NCBI GenBank assembly: GCA_965644315.1
Contig: CBFFRQ010000055.1
Location: forward strand, 1 to 64,000
Origin: Caecitellus pseudoparvulus
Lineage: Eukaryota > Bigyra: Bicosoecida
Length of the DNA stretch: 64,000 bases
Direction of reading: 5' to 3'
A program made the translations under genes and the position numbers. Shown piece by piece: positions 36,401 to 46,501 of the stretch (the stretch's first letter is position 1; each line of letters begins with the position of its first letter). The notes below the pieces were generated by a model. That model did not search any database and was not told where the DNA came from. It saw only the letters and a list, made by a program, of their open reading frames with translations.

Positions 36401-37326
36401 AATTCGTGCCAGGTACGACAGCCTTTGGCGAAAGCGTTAGAGCCTTCCACATGCGGTTTGGCGTGCAGGGGGAGGTCACCCTTGACCAGGCCCGAAGGCA
36501 GCTTCAACATGCTGCGCAGCAGGACGCTGCCAGTGAACGGCACGGTGAGAGTCCTCACAGCAGCACCCTTCCTCAGCACGCGTACTCGAACCGCCTTGCA
36601 GCCTTTTCATCCATCTGCGAGCGCCTGCTCCCTCGATTCCACTTGTGGCTTTCCCATAACTTCCCTGACCCCCGGGCCTGGTGGGCGGCCACGCGGCAGT
36701 ACACGGCGTCTGTGGCCACCAACAGCATCATCGGATACATTGCTGGGGTGGGTGACAGGCATTGCCACAACATCCTCGTAGACTGCTCCACAGCAGAGAT
36801 GGTGCATATTGACTTTGGAGTGCTGTTTGATGCCGGGAAACTGTTGCGGACCCCCGAGACGGTGCCCTTCCGCCTCACTCGGGAAGTGGTCGCCGGACTG
36901 GGTGCGGCTGGCGTTGAAGGAGGGCTGCGGCAAGCCTGCGAAATGTCGCTGCAGGTGGCCCGGGAGCACACCGTTGCGCTAAAAACTCTCGTGACAGTCA
37001 TGGTGCACGATCCTCTCTTCGAGTGGACCATCGCAGGGCAGGAGGACGACAGCGAGGCCGCTGGCAGCACACGCAGCGCCTTGCGAGAAGTGGAAGGCTT
37101 CGTGCAGACCGAAGTCCTGAACCCGGATGCCATGGACGTCGTGGCCCGCATCGATGAAAAGCTGCGTGGCATGGATGCCGATGTCCTCGCTCCGGTGGTG
37201 GCACAAGCAGCCTCCTCTTCCTCCTCTGCTGCCAGTGTTCCTCACCACGTCCAGCAGCTGTTAGCGGCAGCCCGCGACCCTCACCGCCTGTGTCGTATTT
37301 TCAATGGGTGGAAGCCGTTTCTATGA
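24466..37326 (+). CDS. ATM: ATM/Tel1 checkpoint kinase (PIKK family)
   Basis: Exons 24466-24544, 24612-24652 (41 nt) and 24724-37326; 4240 residues against about 3056 in human ATM. ATM is a nuclear serine/threonine kinase recruited by MRN to double-strand breaks. The first 3000 residues are helical and HEAT-like with many low-complexity inserts; the FAT region spans roughly 3080-3670. The kinase has KGPNDDMRQDALM, the catalytic loop GVGDRHCHNIL (about 4050) and HIDFGVLF (about 4069). The segment RTPETVPFRLTREVV...GAAGVEGGLRQAC is specific to ATM rather than ATR, TOR, SMG1 or DNA-PKcs. It ends with the FATC motif (FNGWKPFL). All introns are in the first 120 coding bases; the last exon of 12.6 kb is exceptional. 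The stop is 26 bp from the convergent EGF-protein stop. Confidence 0.93.
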
Positions 37327-37352
37327 GCAAATGCATGAATTGGAGATTTACC

Positions 37353-39438
37353 TCAGACCAGTGTGGTGCGCACCGAGCACGCCCGTCCGTAGTAGCCTTC
37401 AAAGCACTTGCACTCCCCTGAGGTGTAGTCACAAGACCCGCGCCCAGAGCACTCCAGCAACTCCACGTACGAGCCAAGAGCCAGCTCACCAGCTGCACCC
37501 TCCTCCACCTCTACCGAGCAAGTGGGGAGCTTGATTGCGATTTCGAACGCGCGGATTTCGCCGTCCCCCACCATATTCGGGGATTCAAAGTTCAGGTATG
37601 TGCCTGGCAGCTCCGGGATGCGCACGCGGTTGTGGCTGTTCAAAGGGATGCGCCCACCAGCGGTGAAGCCTTCGAAAACATACGACGTGGCAGATGTCGG
37701 CGTGGGGAACATCTTCTTGTTGGCGGGTGTCGTCTCCGAGGGAAGCCAGCGCTTGTCATCGTCCTCGTAAGATGAGCTGGTGAAGCTGCCATCTGCCTCG
37801 TCGCCCTGGTCAGTGTAGTAGCCGACACGGTAAAAGTACAAGTCCTGGGCTGCGTCAGCGGTGGGGGTGGCGCCATCCACACGGTCCACAACCAAGACCT
37901 CCACCCGCATGTCAAACCTTTGCAGGCCATCCACTTGGTTGTTCAGCTTGGCATGCAGTGGGAGGCGCGGGTCACTGTCAGCAGCCAACATGACGATCTT
38001 GTGGGCCTTGTACGCGTTGTACGGGTCCGCGTTGTAGTTGACAACGTCAAGGTTGGAAGTTGTCGCATCAGAAGAGGCTTTCCCATCGTTGTTTGAAAAG
38101 ACCGTGGCGAGGGAAAGGGCCGTATCGTGGCCGACGTACCGGACTCCAAACGGCATCTTGACAAGGGGCCGGCACCCTGGCTGCCGGCAACCGTATGCCG
38201 AAGGGCACGACAGGAGATTCTGTGGACCAACCAAGTTGGCATCCTCTTGGTCTGCGTTGTATGTGATGGTGACCTCAGTACTGAGTGGCCCGCAGGTGGT
38301 GCACGTGTACACACTCGCTCGGTCGGGAGCTGATGTCACCTCCACACTGACACTGCGGGCCACTTTGTTTGGCAGCGTCGCGAAAGCTCGCTCAAATGAA
38401 GTCTTGATGTCCCCGGAAGTGGGCGAGAAAATGCTGTCCACAGCCTGGCTGGTGAAGTTCTCCCCAAACACGTCGGTGAAGATGAAGTGCATCTGGTCTT
38501 CCGATGCCGGTGTCGTGGGGGACGCAGAGATGGAGCCTCCTGACAGCGCCTCCTGCTCAGCGAACAGCTGGTTCACATCGGAGGAAAGAGCAGGGAAGTT
38601 TGCTTTGGTGTCCACGGGCGGGATGGCTGGAAAGCTCCCAGCGCCCCCCGCGTCGTGTGGGCCATGCAAGTTGTATGGAATGGAGAAGGTGAGCCGCTGA
38701 GTCAGGCCGTCGTTTCCAGTGGAGCCTGGGTAGGAAGATCCAGGCTGTGCCTTTAGGCAGTGTGTGTTCGGGTCATCCCCCATGGGGCACCGCCTGCTGG
38801 AGCAGTCAGGCCCGAAGAAATCACCATCGCACTCGCACGCTTGGGTGAGGCGAGCATCCCAAGCCGCCCCCTCGCGCGCACCAGTCAAGAACTTAATCGG
38901 CTTGCACATTCCGTGGCCGGAGCAGTCGTTCGGGCAGTCCTCTGTGGATAGGGGTGGTGCCAGGTGCAGTGTGGGCGTGCCACTTCGCCAAGCCACTCAC
39001 TCCGATTGCAAGCAGAGCCGCTGAAGCCGGCCGTGCACTGGCAGCGGCCAGTTGTTCTGTCACAGTTGCCGCGCCCCGCACACTCTTCGTAGGCGTGAGG
39101 ATCGGCGGCATCTTTCCCCCAGCTGGGTGCTTCGGGGCACTTGCCTGCAGCGGCGCAGCGTGTTGGGAGTTGCTTGAAACGCAGCACTGCTTGGCAGCCC
39201 CGCACACTCACGTTGGGAGCAGTCAGCGCCCTGGTATGTGGGGAAGCACGAACAGAGAGAGTTCGAGCCGCAGGCGCCGTGGCCGGAGCACGAGTTGGCT
39301 GTGCAGGCAGGCAGCAGAAGAGTGCCGAGCTCGTGCGGAAGTTGGATGACGCCGGCCGAGATTCAGGCGGCACTCACGGCACTTGGCCAGCACGCCAGCG
39401 GCAGCACATAGAACGAGGGTGCAGGCAAGGCTCCTCAT
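37353..39438 (-). CDS. Secreted EGF-repeat protein
   Basis: Exons in transcript order 39378-39438, 39212-39298, 39001-39144 and 37353-38941; 626 residues. A signal peptide (first 18 residues, ending GVLA) is followed by three EGF-like units, roughly one per early exon (motifs CSGHGACGSNSLCSC, CAGRGNCDRTTGRCQC, CSGHGMCKP), all with matching phase-1 boundaries, then a fourth with CECDGDFFGPDCS. A 400-residue region of unknown family follows, with two nearby CxxC/CxxPGC-like pairs (TCTTCG and CRQPGCRP), and the protein closes with one more EGF unit (CSGRGSCDYTSGECKC). No membrane helix or GPI signal is evident, so it is probably secreted. EGF repeats act in protein-protein contact and matrix building. 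The phase-1 exon-per-domain layout is typical of shuffled extracellular modules. Confidence 0.8.
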
Positions 39439-39792
39439 CGCGCAGGGACACTGGAGAGGGGCGAGGTTCCCTCGCTTTGCGGGCGTGTGCTGCCACGCGT
39501 TGACCCGCTGCGGTTTTGATGAAGCAACGCCTGTGACTTGCTCGGCGCACGCAACAAGGTCTGGCAGTGGCGAATCATTTGGGGACCTTGCCGAGGCACC
39601 GCTGTGTTTGGAAGTTTGTTTGGGTTATGATTAAGTCTCGTGACACTGTGGAGGTCAAGCGGAGCCTCCTTTGGCGTGTGGGGGGGGCATAGCAGTTCAG
39701 GCAAGGCTTCGTGGGGTTTCAAAGACGCGAAAGTGTATCATTCGCGCACCTCTTAAATTGACTCACAACGCTCAATCGCTCCAACGCCCCAC

Positions 39793-39801
39793 CTTTAAAA
39801 A
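39793..39801 (+). promoter_or_regulatory. Possible TATA-like element of RPL10
   Basis: CTTTAAAAACC stands out as the only A/T run in the region and lies about 35 bp before a possible leader (around 39830) and its putative GTATGT splice donor. Position is consistent with a core promoter element, but nothing else confirms it. Confidence 0.3.
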
Positions 39802-39836
39802 CCCCGACTAGTCCAGGAGATCACTGTGTGCATCAG

Positions 39837-40134
39837 GTATGTTTGGCGTGTGTTTCATGTGTTTTGTTGCTGCAGCCTTTCGCTGCTACTCGCAAGGCTG
39901 GCGTGGGAAGTCTAGGCCTTGGCCGCACTGTGGCGGACAGACGCGGCTGTTGTGCCCCGAGGACTTCACGTCCCATGCACCGCCATTTGGGGATGTTCCT
40001 GGGGATTGCCGTTAGCTCGAGTGATTGTCGTGGCAGTGGCCTCGTTGGGGGTTCCCTAGCTGCCACGCTGGTGTGGGCCTGCGGAAATTGTTCACACCTG
40101 CTTTGTACACCCCCCTTGTTTGACCGCTTTGCAG
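39837..40134 (+). other. Putative 5'-UTR intron of RPL10
   Basis: CATCAG is followed by a strong GTATGT donor at 39837, and a pyrimidine-rich TTTGCAG acceptor ends at 40134, leaving a 43-nt second leader exon before the RPL10 ATG. Leader introns are common in ribosomal protein genes. It would be the longest intron in the window (298 nt). There is no transcript evidence. Confidence 0.4.
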
Positions 40135-40177
40135 GCACATCCGTTGTGGACACCTCTCTCACAACACCTTTTCAGTC

Positions 40178-40995
40178 ATGGGCCGCCGCCCCGCCAAGTG
40201 GTGAGTTGCCTGCACCGTGACATGCCCGGGCCACTCCCGCAAGGCACCGATTCCCTCCCAACCCGCACCTGCAACGCCACGCTCCTTGCGCAGCTACCGG
40301 TACTGCGTACGTCCCTGCTTCCGCCGCGAGGTGTTTCAGAAGACGACCAAGCGCGTGTGTTCACACCCCGTCCCCCACCCGCTGTGATTCCACAGAAGAA
40401 CAAGCCTTTCATCAAGTCTCGCTACTGCCGTGGTGTGCCCGACTCCAAGATCCGCATTTATGATGTCGGCAGGAAGTCTGCCCCCTGCGCCGATTTCCCC
40501 TTCGTCGTGCATCTCGTGTCCGACGAGCGTGAGCAGATCTCCTCCAACGCCCTGGAGGCTGCCCGTATTGCCGCCAACAAGTGCCTGACCAAGTTCTGCG
40601 GCCGTGAGGGTTTCCACATGCGCATCCGCGCCCACCCCTTCCACGTCATCCGTATCAACAAGATGTTGTCGTGCGCTGGCGCCGATCGCCTGCAGACTGG
40701 TATGCGTCACGCCTACGGCAAGCCCGACTCCGTCGTGGCACGTGTCAAGATCGGGGATGTCCTCATTTCCGTGCGCTCTCGCGACACCTTCAAGGCTGGC
40801 TGCATCGAGGCCATGCGCCGCGCCAAGTTCAAGTTCCCCGGCCGCCAGAAGATCGTCCTGTCCCGCAAGTGGGGTTTCACCAAGTGGAACCGCGACGAGT
40901 ACGAGGCTGGCCTCAAGGACGGCTGGCTGATCCCTGATGGCGTCGGCGTGAAGTACGTGCCCCGCCACGGCCCCTGGACCCTGTCCGAGGAGTAA
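40178..40995 (+). CDS. RPL10: 60S ribosomal protein L10 (uL16)
   Basis: Exons 40178-40200, 40294-40306 and 40396-40995; 211 residues. The 13-nt second exon (CTACCGGTACTGC) supplies the YRYC of the universal MGRRPA...CYRYCKNKPF start, so it is secure despite its size. uL16 sits at the peptidyl-transferase/A-site side of the large subunit and its late insertion completes 60S maturation. Seen: [53 protein letters not shown], and KWGFTKW. Full family length with a slightly changed C-terminus. Many codons end in C, and the ORF is clean, as expected for a highly expressed gene. Confidence 0.97.
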
Positions 40996-41184
40996 ATGCC
41001 CCCCCCTTGGGGAAGGCGTTGCCCCCTCCACGTCATGCTGACCTGGCTCAATGCACTGACATGGACAATCTTCTCACCCACGACGCGTGCAACCCAGCGA
41101 CATCGCTGCACCAGTTGAGGGTGTGCATTTTCCGCAGTGCCCCTGTCGCCAGCGGCACAGGCCGACAGACGCGGCGCGGGCACC

Positions 41185-43915
41185 ATGAGCAAGCCCAAGC
41201 CTGTGAATTTGAACAAGTCAAGGGCAGCAGCTGCTGCAGCCAGTGCCCCAGCCCCAGCAGGTGGGCTTCCCTGCCCGGCCAGTCGTGCCACGCCACTGCA
41301 GCGCACCCTTGCAACTGCTTCCTTGCCAACCTTTCGCAGCTGTTGCTGAGGAGCCTCGTGGCCCCGCAATCCTGACTGTCGGCCGCCGATCAGAAGGCAG
41401 GGATGCTGACATCCTGGACTGGGCTGATGCCGGTGTTGAGGGCACAGCCGCCACGCCTGAGGAGCTGGCTGCACTTAGACGCAGTGCGTGTCTGCTGCTG
41501 GCCTCGCTCCGGAAGGCAACGCAAGCCCGCTCGGTCTCACGGCGCGCCTCTCTCCTTCCACGCAGACAAGCAGGATCGATCTCGCTTCGAGGGCTTGCGT
41601 GCAGAGCCCAGCGAAACCCGCTCTTTCCCAGGCGGCGGCAGCACTGGGGCACCCACTGATCGCGCTGGTGGGGGTGGTAGCGGCTTCGGCTCCAGCAAGC
41701 GCCACGATAGAGAGCACAGGGGCCGCAACCAGGGAGGCACTGGCAGCTTCTCCCACAACCCCGCCTTCAGTGGTGGCAGCAGTGCCCGCAGAGGGGGCGG
41801 CGCCGACGCTGCGCCTTCCCGCCGTGGCACTTGGGGTCGGTCCTCCCAGTCGCCCCCCCGCCGCCAGGCGGGCTTTGCACATGCCGGAGAGCATGGAGGG
41901 GGCATGCGGCAAGGAACCAGGGAGCGTGGTCCTGCCCGTGCCGCAGGCCACAGGTCCGGGACCACCTCCAGAGCGTGGGGAACCTCCTCCCCTCCCCGGG
42001 ACGCCGCCCCCGCACGCCCGCCCGCTTCCAAGCCACGCGTGTCGCTGCAGCAGCAACAGGCTGCCTTGGAGCAGCCTGGGAAGGGTGGTCCCGCGACGGC
42101 CTCCACGCTGCAGCAGCTGCACTCTCAACGAGCTGCCAAACTGGGGAAGGCCGCTGATGCGGCTGTGACTGCCCCCCCCATGGCTGCCGTCGTCACTGGG
42201 TTCGTGCAGCGGCCAGTGAGGCAGGACGCCCCCGCCCCCCCCATGACAGTCCTGAAGGTGAAGGGCCGGCACAGTCAGCGTGAGCCAGATGCCGCACCTG
42301 CCCCCGACAGCCAGGAGGACGGAGATGAGGAAGCACCAGCACCAGCACCTGCACCTGCACCGGCACCGGCACCGGCTTTGGCGACAAAGAGCGGGCCTGC
42401 GTGGGGTGGGGCTCGTGGCACGGGCACCTCACTCAGCGCAGCCAAGGCAGCCATGGAGGCCGGCCTGCCCCCCCCTACAGGCCGGGCCCGCGCTGGCTCC
42501 AGCCAGACCGCGTCCCCTGCCTTGCAGCCCCGCGATGCCGTCTCACAGCTGAACGCCATGCGAGAAGCCACGCTAGGCACAGCCGCTGCTGCGGCCCACG
42601 CCGCTCAAGAAGGGCCAGCGCCGGCTCCAGAGCCAGCTGTGGCCAGCAGTCAGTGGGCTGCCACCGCAGCCAGGCCGCTGCCTGCCGAAGAGCACGCTGA
42701 GATCCCGGGGCACTCAGGGTACGTGTACACTCGAGGGGGGCGTCGGGGAGGCGGTCAGAACCTGGAACGGCTGGCTGAGGCTCGCCTGGCCCGGGCCAAG
42801 GCTCGCCTCCTGCGGCACCCCCGAACAAGCAAGGCACAGCTGTGGGTGCCAGCGCTGCGGGGGGGGCAGCCCGCCTACCAGCTGTGGGAGGATTGGTACG
42901 CAACCATGCCAGATGGAGCGCCCCGGGCTGCAGCGACGGCCCTGGCGGCTGCTCGGGCCAAGGCAGCGGCTCCGCCTGTCGAGCATGAGGAGGCTGAGGC
43001 TGAGGCGGAGGTGGAGGAGGCGGAGGCGCAGGAGGAGGAGGCGCCTGCAGAAGAAGGCGACTGGGACTACACGGAGGCTCTGGAGGAGAACACGCAGGGT
43101 GTCGTGGCGGCCAGCATCGCGGAAGTGCTGCCTGGGCACAGCTCGCCCCCCCAGCAGCCCGTCCCTGCCACCGCCCCTGCCCCTGCCCCTGCCACGCCTG
43201 AAGGCATGGCCTTCCAGCCCATGCAGGGGCAGGTCATCCCTGACGGCTTCAAGATGATGCTGGTCCCCGTGGACACGCCCGAGCCAGTGGTGCGCCAGCC
43301 GGTGCAGCCAGGCAGCAGCCAGGCAGCCCTCGCTGCGCAGGCCAGCCTCGGCTCTGCAGCGCAGTCCGCTTCGCCTGCGCTGCCCAACCTGGCGGCAACA
43401 CCCTCCTCCATGGGTTTCACAGGGGGCAGCCCTGCCGGCTTTGCAGGGGCTGGCGGATTCTTGAACATGGGACAGCCCGCAGCGGGCATGGGTGGCATGC
43501 CTATGGGTGGCAGCAACCCTGCGCTGTGGGGCGGCATGGGCGGCATGGGCGGCATGGACATGGGCGGCATGGACATGGGCGGCATGGCTAACATGATGGG
43601 ATGGGGAGGTGGCATGTGGGGCGGCGGCGGCGGCATGTGGGGGGTGGGGGTGGCATGTGGGGAGGTGGGGGTGGCATGCCCTACGGAATGGGCAGCGGAG
43701 GCATGCCAGCCTTCAGCAACCCGCCCCCCCCACCCGGCACAGGCGGAGGGCCCGCCCACACCACCTCACCAGGCCTGCTGCCCATGCCAGGCATGGGTGC
43801 TGGCATGCCTGGCATGCCACATCTGCCCGGCCCTGCATATGGCTCACGGCCTCGACGCAGCAGCACGGCAGGCAGCACCAGCAGCGTGGAGGGCCGAGGT
43901 GGCACCGGGCAGTGA
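41185..43915 (+). CDS. Low-complexity Arg/Gly- and Gly/Met-rich protein with apparent frameshift
   Basis: Exons 41185-41260, 41340-41483 and 41566-43915. The N-terminus (KPKPVNLNKSRAAA, then ILDWADAG) is polar; next is an Arg/Gly/Ser-rich region resembling RNA-binding RG/RGG proteins, Pro/Ala/Glu-rich stretches, a more ordered block (about 42715-42925, YVYTRGG...LWVPALRGGQ...LWEDWY), and a Gly/Met/Trp-rich tail. Within the tail the reading frame is lost in a run of six G at 43636-43641; the Gly/Gly/Met pattern resumes in the next frame and ends at 43915, while the original frame runs to 44129 inside the next gene. I therefore think one G is missing in the sequence or the gene. Family unknown; an RNP-associated role is only a guess. 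Confidence 0.65.
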
Positions 43916-44043
43916 GGGGCACTGGGTAAATGCAAAACGCAAGAACTTCAAGCTGAACGCTCTTGAAGGTGCGGAAGTGCTACGACACTTCCCCATTTCC
44001 ACGTGCGGCGCTGCAGGCGGGCCCAGAGAGGCAGTCAGTTTCC

Positions 44044-45255
44044 ATGAGCGGCGTGGCAGGCAGCAGCACCGGCACTCCCGCCGCCACTGGCGGCTCCGGC
44101 GCCCTGCAGTGGAAAGGCAAGAACATTGAAATTCGCGATGTCTGGGCATCCAACTTGGAGGCAGAAATGGCCCTGATCCGGGAGCTGGTGCCGCAGTACC
44201 CATATGTGGCTTTGGTGAGCAGCAGCTCCACAGTGCAGGACCCCAGCACACCTCACATGCACACGCTGGCGGCCGGTGCCACAGGACACGGAGTTTCCTG
44301 GCATTGTGGCTCGGCCTGTCGGGGCCTTTCCCAGCCACGTCGACTACACCTACCAGACCCTGCGCTGCAACGTGGACATGCTCAAGCTGATCCAAGTCGG
44401 TTTGACTTTTGCGGACGCCACAGGAAAGGTCCCAGACGGGTGTCCCACCTGGCAGTTCAACTTCTCGTTCAGTCTTGTGTGCGTGGACTGTCTCCGCGGT
44501 GCTTGACGGGGCCTGCATGCAGGCGGCGATTGCAACCAGTTTCCGCCCACCACCTGCAGAGATGACATGTTCGCCGAGGACAGCATAGCGCTGTTGAAGG
44601 CGAGCGGCATCAACTTTAGCGCGCACCAATCGGATGGCATTTCCGTGGAGCACTTCGGGGAGCTGCTCATGGCGTCTGGCTTGGTGCTTGTGGATGACGT
44701 GAGATGGCTCAGCTTCCACTCCGGTGAGCAGGACTTGAGCGCAGCGCCCCCTTTCGTTCACACGGCACGGACAGTGCCCCACACCACTTTTGTACAGGCT
44801 ACGACTTCGGGTACCTGTTGAAGTTGCTGACTGCGCAGCCCTTGCCCGCCGATGAGCGGTCCTTCACTACCATGCTCAAGCGTTACTTTCCGCACGTGTA
44901 CGACATCAAGACCATGTGCACAGCGGTGCCGGCCCTCTCTGGCGGGTTGAACAGGGTGGCCGAGGCCCTAGGCGTGCCTCGAGTGGGGCGCATGCACCAG
45001 GCCGGCAGTGACTCCCTCCTCACATCAGCAGTGTATTTCGAGCTGGTTGCCAAGCACTTCCAGGGCCGCCCAGACGGACACAAGTACGAGGGCGGCCTGT
45101 ACGGCTTAGGGGCCGCCAGCAGTGTGGCGGCTGCTCCGGCTCCTGGGGCAGCGCGGCCCACCTCGAAAGCTTCGGCAGCGCAAGCACCGGCGCCGGCGCC
45201 AAAGCGCAGCAGGGCACGGGGGGGCAAAGACCGGTCCCGGCGCGGCCGGTCCTGA
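44044..45255 (+). CDS. CAF1: CCR4-NOT deadenylase subunit CAF1 (CNOT7/8, POP2)
   Basis: Exons 44044-44214, 44285-44478, 44560-44723 and 44798-45255; 328 residues. CAF1 is a 3'-5' exonuclease of the DEDD family that shortens poly(A) tails in the CCR4-NOT complex. The catalytic set is visible: Asp58 and Glu60 in DTEFPG at the start of exon 2, Asp179 in SGYDFGYLL, and Asp248 with His243 in [10 protein letters not shown]. Other hallmarks are [24 protein letters not shown] and WLSFHSG. The C-terminus past the domain is Ala/Pro-rich and then basic (ending RSRRGRS), longer than in animals. Intron 2 has a CAGTTTCCGC motif near its acceptor. Confidence 0.95.
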
Positions 45256-45537
45256 GGAGCAGGTCTTCATGTCTGGCAAAATGCAGCGCGAGAATCCCAA
45301 TGCTACGGAAAGTCTCATGCTATCTCTTCGCCCCTGGGAGCATCCGGCAACAGCCACTGGCGTCGCTCGCGAGCTTGCGTTGCGGCAGCGTTTCGCGTGC
45401 TTGGAGTGGAAGTCCTCAGCCTGCTGTGCTGCGTGGGGCAAGCCCAGCTCGCATCAAAGTGCGCAGCAGTCTAATAGGGCATACTTTTGCAGTCAACTTG
45501 TGGCACAGTCCACAACCGGGGCCCAGGACACAGCACA

Positions 45538-46481
45538 ATGTTTCGCATTTTCGGCGCCTCTGGCAAGAAGGCAGCAGAGCCCGAGGGCGCATCGCCCGAG
45601 GACATCACCAAGTCCATCGAGAAGGGGGACAAACGCATCTCAGACTTGGAAAGCAAGGTGAGGCACTGGCGCTCCTCAGGCCGCCGCCCAGGCTTTGGCG
45701 GTGCCCATCTTGGAGCACAGTGCTGCTGGCTCAGGACGTTTCCTGGACATCCTCCACGACACCCCGCCTGCCTGCACTGCACGGCGTGCCCGCTCCCTTG
45801 CGCAGATTGGCAAGTGCAACCAGGAGCTGTTGGCCCTGAAGCAGCAGTTGAAGCGCACAAAGAACCCCGCTGGCCAGCGCGGAGTGCGCATGCGCATGAA
45901 GAATGTAGGTGCCTGGTGCAGGTGGCTTCGCCCGGCTGCCGAGTCTGCACTTTACGGCGCCCACCCCGCAGATCCTGCAACGCCGGCGCATGCTGGAGCA
46001 GCAGCTGAACTTGACGTACAACACCACCAACAGCATGCAGGCGACGGCATACGCCATCGACAACGCCTCCATGATCGCAGACCAGGTGTCCGCCACCAAG
46101 TCAGCCATGGTCACCCTGCGCAAGCAGCACGCAGACATCTCCCTGGACGAGTTGGAGGACATGCAGGACGACATGGCAGACCTGCTGGCGGATTCGGCGG
46201 AGATGTCCGACCTCATGGGGCGCTCCTACGGCCTGCCAGGGGAGCTGGACGAGGGCGACCTGGATGCGGAGCTGGAGGCGCTGGAAGATGAGCTGGCAGG
46301 GGACGCGTTCGGGGAAGGGGCGGGGTACATGGGGGAGGCCCTGCCCGCTGGGGGTGTCCCAGCAGCCTCCGCTGCCTCCATGCCTGCGGGGGGGACCCAC
46401 GCGCCCGCCGTGGCGGAGGCGTCGGGGGGGGGCGGGCTGCAGCTGGATGAATTCGGCGCGCCCGTCGCGACGGCGGTGTAG
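45538..46481 (+). CDS. CHMP5: ESCRT-III related protein CHMP5 / VPS60
   Basis: Exons 45538-45657, 45806-45904 and 45972-46481, all phase 0; 242 residues. CHMP5/Vps60 is an SNF7-fold protein that binds LIP5/Vta1 and regulates the VPS4 ATPase during multivesicular-body sorting and membrane scission. Seen: N-terminal FRIFGASGKK, a long basic helical hairpin (KRISDLESK, KQQLKRTKN), and the acidic C-terminal half with ISLDELEDMQDDMADLL, MGRSYGLPGELDEGDLDAELEALEDEL and LDEFGAP near the end. The RSYG-P-ELDE-DL block distinguishes it from CHMP4/SNF7. A Gly/Ala/Pro-rich insert precedes the last motif. Its stop is 20 bp from the stop of the convergent next gene. Confidence 0.9.
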
Positions 46482-46501
46482 GCCAATGCACAGCGATGTT
46501 T

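Larger units (their letters stand above)
39439..40177. other. 739-bp divergent region between EGF protein and RPL10
   Basis: Contains both promoters. On the plus side there is a TTTAAAAA stretch at 39793-39801 and, downstream, a plausible 5'-UTR intron of RPL10 (see separate entry). The EGF gene side has AT-rich sequence around 39620-39640. No coding exon is convincing. A reverse copy of CAATTTCCGC lies at 40081-40090. Confidence 0.45.

Noticed and set aside
43916-44129. Extension of the RG-rich protein into the CAF1 first exon
   Set aside because: The Cys/Pro/His-rich sequence after the G-run is unlike the rest of the protein, whereas the neighbouring frame continues the Gly/Met pattern and stops at 43915.
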